A stretch of 64,000 nt of DNA from assembly GCA_037128705.1 (NCBI GenBank), contig JBAXVX010000003.1, forward strand, positions 147,273 to 211,272. The letters are read 5' to 3'. This document shows positions 60,488 through 64,000 of this stretch, piece by piece. The translations under genes were made by a program, and so were the position numbers. The stretch's first letter is position 1. Every line of letters starts with the position of its first letter. The notes beneath the pieces were generated by a model. The model had not been told where the DNA came from. It saw nothing but the letters and a program-made list of their open reading frames with translations, and searched no databases. This DNA comes from CAIVAT01 sp037128705 (GTDB taxonomy: Bacteria > Bacteroidota > Bacteroidia > Bacteroidales > FEN-979).

Positions 60488-62722
60488 ATGAATCGCTTCA
60501 TGTTAAAATCAGTGCTGTCTGTTTTCCTCCTTGTCATCCAAACGATGACCATGGCTCAGGTTGAAAAGAAAACCATCACCCTGGAGGATATCTTTAAAAA
60601 CCGAAAATTTTCGTCCAAAGGGGCTGGAGGCCTGCAGTCAATGAATGACGGCGATCATTTCTGCCAGCTGAAAAAGGACAGCCTGAACGTATATGAATAT
60701 GCCACGGGCAAATTGTCAGGAACGCTGGTCACATCCAAAAAGCTGATCCCTCCAGGAGATACCGTGGCCATACCGATGGGAAGCTTTGAATTCAGTGACG
60801 ACGAAACCAAAATATTGTTTGCCACCGATGATGAGGCGATCTACCGCCGGTCATCCAAAGCCAATTATTATATCTATGACCTGAAAAATGAAAAGTTATT
60901 TCCGCTTTCAAAAAAAGGGAAACAACGCCTGGCCACCTTTTCTCCTGATGGGACAAAAATTGCCTTTGTTAGGGATAACAACCTGTTCATTAAAGATATG
61001 TCCATCGGATTAATTCTCGCAGGGGGTAAACAGGATGGCGATGAAACCGGCATTGAATACCAGGTAACCACCGATGGCAGGATCAACGAGATCATCAACG
61101 GGGCCACTGACTGGGTTTATGAGGAGGAATTTGAGTTTTCCAAGGCCTTTTGCTGGTCGCCTGACGGAGCCCGGATCGCCTTTTACCGGTTCGATGAGCG
61201 TAATGTAAAGGAGTACCAGCTGACCTATTATGGTGATCTGTATCCTGAACAATACAAATATAAATATCCCAAAGCAGGCGAGGATAATTCGCTCGTTAAC
61301 ATTTATCTGTATGATCTGAAGTCGAAAAAGACCATTCCTGTTGACATTGGCAAAGAAACAGATATCTACGTCCCAAGGATTATGTGGACTGAGGATGCGA
61401 GTACCCTGGCGCTTTACCGTATGAACCGGCATCAAAGCAAACTGGATATGCTTCTGGCTGATGCAGCCACAGGAACTTCAAAGGTGGTTTACACTGAGGA
61501 AAATAAATATTACATTGAGATCAATGATCACTGGCACTTTTTTAAAAATAAAAAGGAATTTCTTTTATCAAGCGAAAAGGACGGGTACCGGCACTTGTAT
61601 TTATATGATGTGAACGGAAAACTGATCAGGCAGCTCACACAGGGAACATGGGATGTGATCGATGTGCTTGGCGTTGATGAAAAAAACGGGTGGGTCTATT
61701 ATTCTTCAGCCCAGCCTACCCCGATGGATAAGGATATTTGTGCAGTCAGCCTGGATGGTCAGAAAAGATTAAAGCTGAATAAAAGAACGGGTGGAAACTC
61801 GGCCGATTTCAGCAAAAATTTTGCCTGGTATGTCGGCCGTTGGTCTGATGTCAACACCCCGCCCTATACGGCGGTTTACAGAACAGACGGGGACGAGGTG
61901 CGGCTGTTGCAGGATAATTCCAAGCTGAAGGAAACCATGAAAACTTACCAGTTCAGCAAGGCGGAATTCTTCAAGTTCACCACATCCGAAGGGATTGAAC
62001 TCAACGGGTTGATGGTCAAACCGCCCGATTTTGATCCGGCGAAAAAATATCCGGTTTTATTCACCATATACGGAGGCCCGGGGTCGCAAACTGTCAACAA
62101 CAGCTGGGGAACCGTGTCTGCATGGAACCAACTCTGGGCTCAGCGCGGGATTATCGTAGTTTCGGTCGACAACCGTGGAACCGGCGGAAGAGGGGAGGAG
62201 TTTAAAAAATGCACCTATCTTCAGCTTGGGAAATATGAGACGCTCGATCAGGTTGAAGCGGCAAAATACCTGTCTACACTCGATTATGTCGATAAAGGCA
62301 GGATCGGCATGTGGGGCTGGAGTTTCGGAGGGTATCTTACCCTCTCCTGCCTGACCAAAGGAGCCGATTATTTCAGTTTTGGCGTGGCGGTAGCCCCTGT
62401 AACAAACTGGAAATATTATGACAATATTTACACAGAACGGTTTATGCGGACGCCACAAGAAAACAAGGAGGGATATGAAGACAATTCCCCTGTGAACCAT
62501 GCGGATAAACTGAAAGGCAAGTTGCTGATCATCTGCGGAATGGCCGATGACAATGTGCACCCGCAGAATTCATACGATATGGTGACCGCACTTGTTGCGG
62601 CCGACAAACAGTTTGAATCGCAATTCTATCCCAACAGCAATCATGGGATCTATACCGGCAAAAACACGAGTTTCCATCTTTACAAGCGGATGACTGATTT
62701 TATTTTGGAAATCATAAATTAA
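60488..62722 (+). CDS. Dipeptidyl-peptidase IV (S9 family serine peptidase)
   Basis: A 744-residue exported enzyme that removes N-terminal X-Pro dipeptides. After the signal peptide (about 7-22, ending TMAQ), an eight-bladed propeller contains DWVYEEEF (double-Glu substrate anchor region) and SPDGARIAFYRFDERNV. The alpha/beta-hydrolase domain (about 490-744) has the catalytic triad S612 (GWSFGGY), D688 (ADDNVHP) and H719 (SNHGIY). Length and motifs match bacterial DPP-IV. It probably acts in the periplasm or at the surface on peptides, complementing the secreted C10 and S41 proteases of this window. Confidence 0.95.
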   Translation: MNRFMLKSVLSVFLLVIQTMTMAQVEKKTITLEDIFKNRKFSSKGAGGLQSMNDGDHFCQLKKDSLNVYEYATGKLSGTLVTSKKLIPPGDTVAIPMGSFEFSDDETKILFATDDEAIYRRSSKANYYIYDLKNEKLFPLSKKGKQRLATFSPDGTKIAFVRDNNLFIKDMSIGLILAGGKQDGDETGIEYQVTTDGRINEIINGATDWVYEEEFEFSKAFCWSPDGARIAFYRFDERNVKEYQLTYYGDLYPEQYKYKYPKAGEDNSLVNIYLYDLKSKKTIPVDIGKETDIYVPRIMWTEDASTLALYRMNRHQSKLDMLLADAATGTSKVVYTEENKYYIEINDHWHFFKNKKEFLLSSEKDGYRHLYLYDVNGKLIRQLTQGTWDVIDVLGVDEKNGWVYYSSAQPTPMDKDICAVSLDGQKRLKLNKRTGGNSADFSKNFAWYVGRWSDVNTPPYTAVYRTDGDEVRLLQDNSKLKETMKTYQFSKAEFFKFTTSEGIELNGLMVKPPDFDPAKKYPVLFTIYGGPGSQTVNNSWGTVSAWNQLWAQRGIIVVSVDNRGTGGRGEEFKKCTYLQLGKYETLDQVEAAKYLSTLDYVDKGRIGMWGWSFGGYLTLSCLTKGADYFSFGVAVAPVTNWKYYDNIYTERFMRTPQENKEGYEDNSPVNHADKLKGKLLIICGMADDNVHPQNSYDMVTALVAADKQFESQFYPNSNHGIYTGKNTSFHLYKRMTDFILEIIN

Positions 62723-62735
62723 CATTGTACTTTTG
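62704..62735 (+). promoter_or_regulatory. Promoter of rpsU inside the end of the DPP-IV gene
   Basis: TTTG at 62704-62707, 20 bases, TACTTTTG at 62728-62735. The -33 element is within the last codons of DPP-IV (stop 62720-62722). The start near 62741 leaves about 50 bases of leader before rpsU. Confidence 0.7.
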
Positions 62736-62789
62736 CAGCCCTTTTAAATAGTATAAGTATTCACATTAACAAGAAAGCGAGAAAAAAGC

Positions 62790-62987
62790 ATGATTATCGT
62801 ACCTGTTAAAGAAGGCGAAAGCATTGACAGATCATTAAAAAAACTGAAACGTAAATTTGAGAAAACCGGCGTTGTTAAAGAACTTCGTGAGCGTCAGAAA
62901 TTTACTAAGCCATCTATCAAACATAGAGAAAAGGTCAACAAGGCGATCTATATTCAGCATCTTCAGGATGCCGAAGCAGCCAAGTAA
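62790..62987 (+). CDS. rpsU: 30S ribosomal protein bS21
   Basis: A 65-residue ribosomal protein of the small subunit platform. MIIVPVKEGESIDRSLKKLKRKFEKTGVVKELRERQ is the highly conserved core, followed by a basic helix and a short acidic end. In Bacteroidia bS21 helps cover the anti-Shine-Dalgarno end of 16S rRNA, and the gene is often autoregulated through a strong SD; here the leader (AAGAAAGCGAG, AAAAAAG) contains no clear SD. It is followed by xerC and the start of hpf. Confidence 0.98.
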   Translation: MIIVPVKEGESIDRSLKKLKRKFEKTGVVKELRERQKFTKPSIKHREKVNKAIYIQHLQDAEAAK

Positions 62988-63013
62988 CTGCATTTAGGTT
63001 TTTTCAGAGGAAT

Positions 63014-63044
63014 TTTGTTTTGGGTAAATATTTTCGTATATTTA
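63014..63044 (+). promoter_or_regulatory. Promoter of xerC, TTTG-N19-TATATTTA
   Basis: TTTG at 63014-63017 and TATATTTA (one mismatch) at 63037-63044, 19 bases apart. Transcription near 63050 would give a leader of about 44 bases. It means xerC can be expressed independently of rpsU. Confidence 0.6.
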
Positions 63045-63093
63045 TCCTCGTATTGTATGTCAGCAAAATTTTTGCTCACTTTTTTATTTACCG

Positions 63094-63969
63094 GTGAAGG
63101 AACGCTTTCTTGCATATATCCAGTTTGAAAAACGGTACTCTCCTCATACCGTAACAGCTTACCGGATCGATTTGAACCAATTCTTCGAATATCTTCGTGT
63201 ACAGTATGATACCAACGATGTTCATGGGGTAAATCACCTTATGATCCGTTCATGGCTCGTATCCCTGATGGAAAAGGAGATTACTTCGAGGTCGGTCAAC
63301 CGGAAACTTACCACCCTGAAATCATTTTACAAATTTTTAATCCGGGAAGGCGAGATGGTCGAAAATCCGATGCGCCGGGTTACCTCTCCGAAGATGTCGA
63401 AAAGTTTGCCGGCTTTTGTGGAAAAGGACAAGATGGACATCCTGCTGGATGAAGTTGAATTTGAGGAGGGGTATCCGGGGATCAGAAATAAAACCATACT
63501 TGAAATGTTTTATGGAACCGGAATGCGTTTGTCGGAATTGGTGAACCTGAAAGAAACAGATCTTGATTTTCATTACGATACAATAAAGGTGTTAGGAAAA
63601 CGTAATAAAGAACGCCTGCTTCCGTTCAGTAAGAAATTTAAAGTTTTGCTGAACGTATATCTTGAATGTAAAAAGAGTACTTTCGGAGAGGTCAATGATC
63701 TTTTTCTGACTGACAGGGGCGACAAGGTTTATCCGAAGTTGATTTACCAGATTGTGACCAGTCATTTGGGATCCGTGACTACGGGGGAGAAGAAGAGTCC
63801 CCATGTATTGCGTCATTCCTTTGCCACGCATATGTTAAACAACGGTGCGGAATTAAATGCAGTTAAAGAACTTCTGGGACATGCCAGTCTTGCTGCTACC
63901 CAGGTATACACACATAACACCATCGATAAATTGAAGAGAATCTACAAACAAGCCCATCCAAAGGCATAA
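63094..63969 (+). CDS. xerC: Tyrosine recombinase XerC/XerD family
   Basis: A 291-residue site-specific recombinase acting at dif to resolve chromosome dimers. The N-terminal SAM-like domain (1-95) has the usual KRYSPHTVTAYRIDL. The catalytic domain contains R145 (GTGMRLSEL), K169 (LGKRNKE), H237 and R240 (HVLRHSFATH), H263 (LLGHAS) and nucleophile Y272 (TQVYTHN). Translation starts at a GTG (63094), since no ATG lies at the right place. Its position between rpsU and hpf is a conserved housekeeping arrangement, so it is not an integron or phage integrase. XerC versus XerD cannot be told from sequence alone. Confidence 0.95.
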   Translation: MKERFLAYIQFEKRYSPHTVTAYRIDLNQFFEYLRVQYDTNDVHGVNHLMIRSWLVSLMEKEITSRSVNRKLTTLKSFYKFLIREGEMVENPMRRVTSPKMSKSLPAFVEKDKMDILLDEVEFEEGYPGIRNKTILEMFYGTGMRLSELVNLKETDLDFHYDTIKVLGKRNKERLLPFSKKFKVLLNVYLECKKSTFGEVNDLFLTDRGDKVYPKLIYQIVTSHLGSVTTGEKKSPHVLRHSFATHMLNNGAELNAVKELLGHASLAATQVYTHNTIDKLKRIYKQAHPKA

Positions 63970-63970
63970 A

Positions 63971-63978
63971 AAAGGAGG
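63971..63978 (+). promoter_or_regulatory. Strong Shine-Dalgarno sequence before the putative hpf gene
   Basis: AAAGGAGG, fully complementary to the anti-SD, lies five bases before the ATG at 63984. This is unusual: other genes in the window lack such a site. Confidence 0.75.
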
Positions 63979-63983
63979 TCTGA

Positions 63984-64000
63984 ATGAATGTTAAAATTAA
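63984..64000 (+). CDS. hpf: Putative ribosome hibernation-promoting factor (5' end only)
   Basis: Only MNVKI and part of the next codon are in the window, so identity rests on context. In many Bacteroidia, rpsU and xerC are followed directly by hpf/raiA, whose product often begins with a similar MNV(K/R)I strand. The product would dimerise 70S ribosomes in stationary phase. It starts 14 bases after the xerC stop and is preceded by a full SD. Confidence 0.5.

Noticed and set aside
63094..63969. Phage or integron integrase
   Set aside because: All catalytic residues fit, but the rpsU-xerC-hpf context is a conserved housekeeping arrangement, with no att sites or cassette genes.

Overview
The window looks like a chromosome segment of a member of the Bacteroidota, probably class Bacteroidia and free-living or environmental. 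Four predicted proteins carry C-terminal type IX secretion (T9SS) sorting domains. Promoters follow the Bacteroidota pattern TTTG-N19-TAnnTTTG, nearly all genes lack Shine-Dalgarno sequences, and outer-membrane beta-barrels are abundant. The rpsU-xerC-(hpf) order at the right end is typical of the group. I see no phage, insertion sequence, CRISPR array, rRNA or SusC/SusD-type polysaccharide locus. The species cannot be named from the sequence.

Layout. 1-1368 is the 3' part of parE. 1371-6343 (minus) is a tight six-gene operon: dapF, a GNAT acetyltransferase, mltG, a small DUF4190-like membrane protein, a bifunctional NAD(P)H-hydrate repair enzyme and a SpoT/MESH1-like HD hydrolase. 6404-11516 (plus) holds an Omp85-type barrel, a YbaK/ProX editing protein, a LiaF-like membrane protein with a LytS/LytTR two-component system, and a DUF421/YetF protein. 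11578-22489 (minus) is a four-gene export operon: two large T9SS Asp-box propeller proteins, a C10 (streptopain-type) cysteine peptidase and an unassigned protein with an acidic repeat tail. A 503-bp regulatory region with spaced palindromes separates it from a T9SS-sorted GH5 glycosidase (22993-24969).

25038-34617 contains an MscS channel, a lipoprotein glycerophosphodiesterase between two beta-barrels, a large tricorn/S41-type protease, a frameshifted Omp85 remnant and a second intact Omp85-type barrel. 34743-37815 is a FixL/FixJ-like histidine kinase and regulator with an ABC-type binding domain as sensor, followed by a stand-alone receiver. 38032-41948 has DUF2252 and a lipoprotein arylsulfatase. 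42083-49926 is a cluster of small envelope proteins (barrels, DUF6515, DUF4136, ppnP) plus a paralogue of the acidic-tail protein whose tail is basic instead. 50010-59573 (minus) is pyk, a beta-CASP RNase, a hybrid kinase and a MFP-RND-TolC efflux operon. 59787-64000 has tRNA-Val, a flavin reductase-like protein, DPP-IV, rpsU, xerC and the start of hpf.

The most unusual signals are: (i) heptamer or octamer tandem arrays at the 3' ends of at least five genes, each unit carrying a stop triplet and having a length not divisible by three, so that an array closes all reading frames; (ii) 20-bp-phased palindromes upstream of the T9SS operon; (iii) a MESH1-like hydrolase overlapping a NAD(P)H-repair gene; (iv) paralogous envelope proteins with oppositely charged tails; (v) two Omp85-type genes whose promoters leave almost no 5' leader; (vi) a duplicated 13-mer flanking the promoter of the FixL-like operon. 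All functions are inferred from motifs read by eye; no database search was run.
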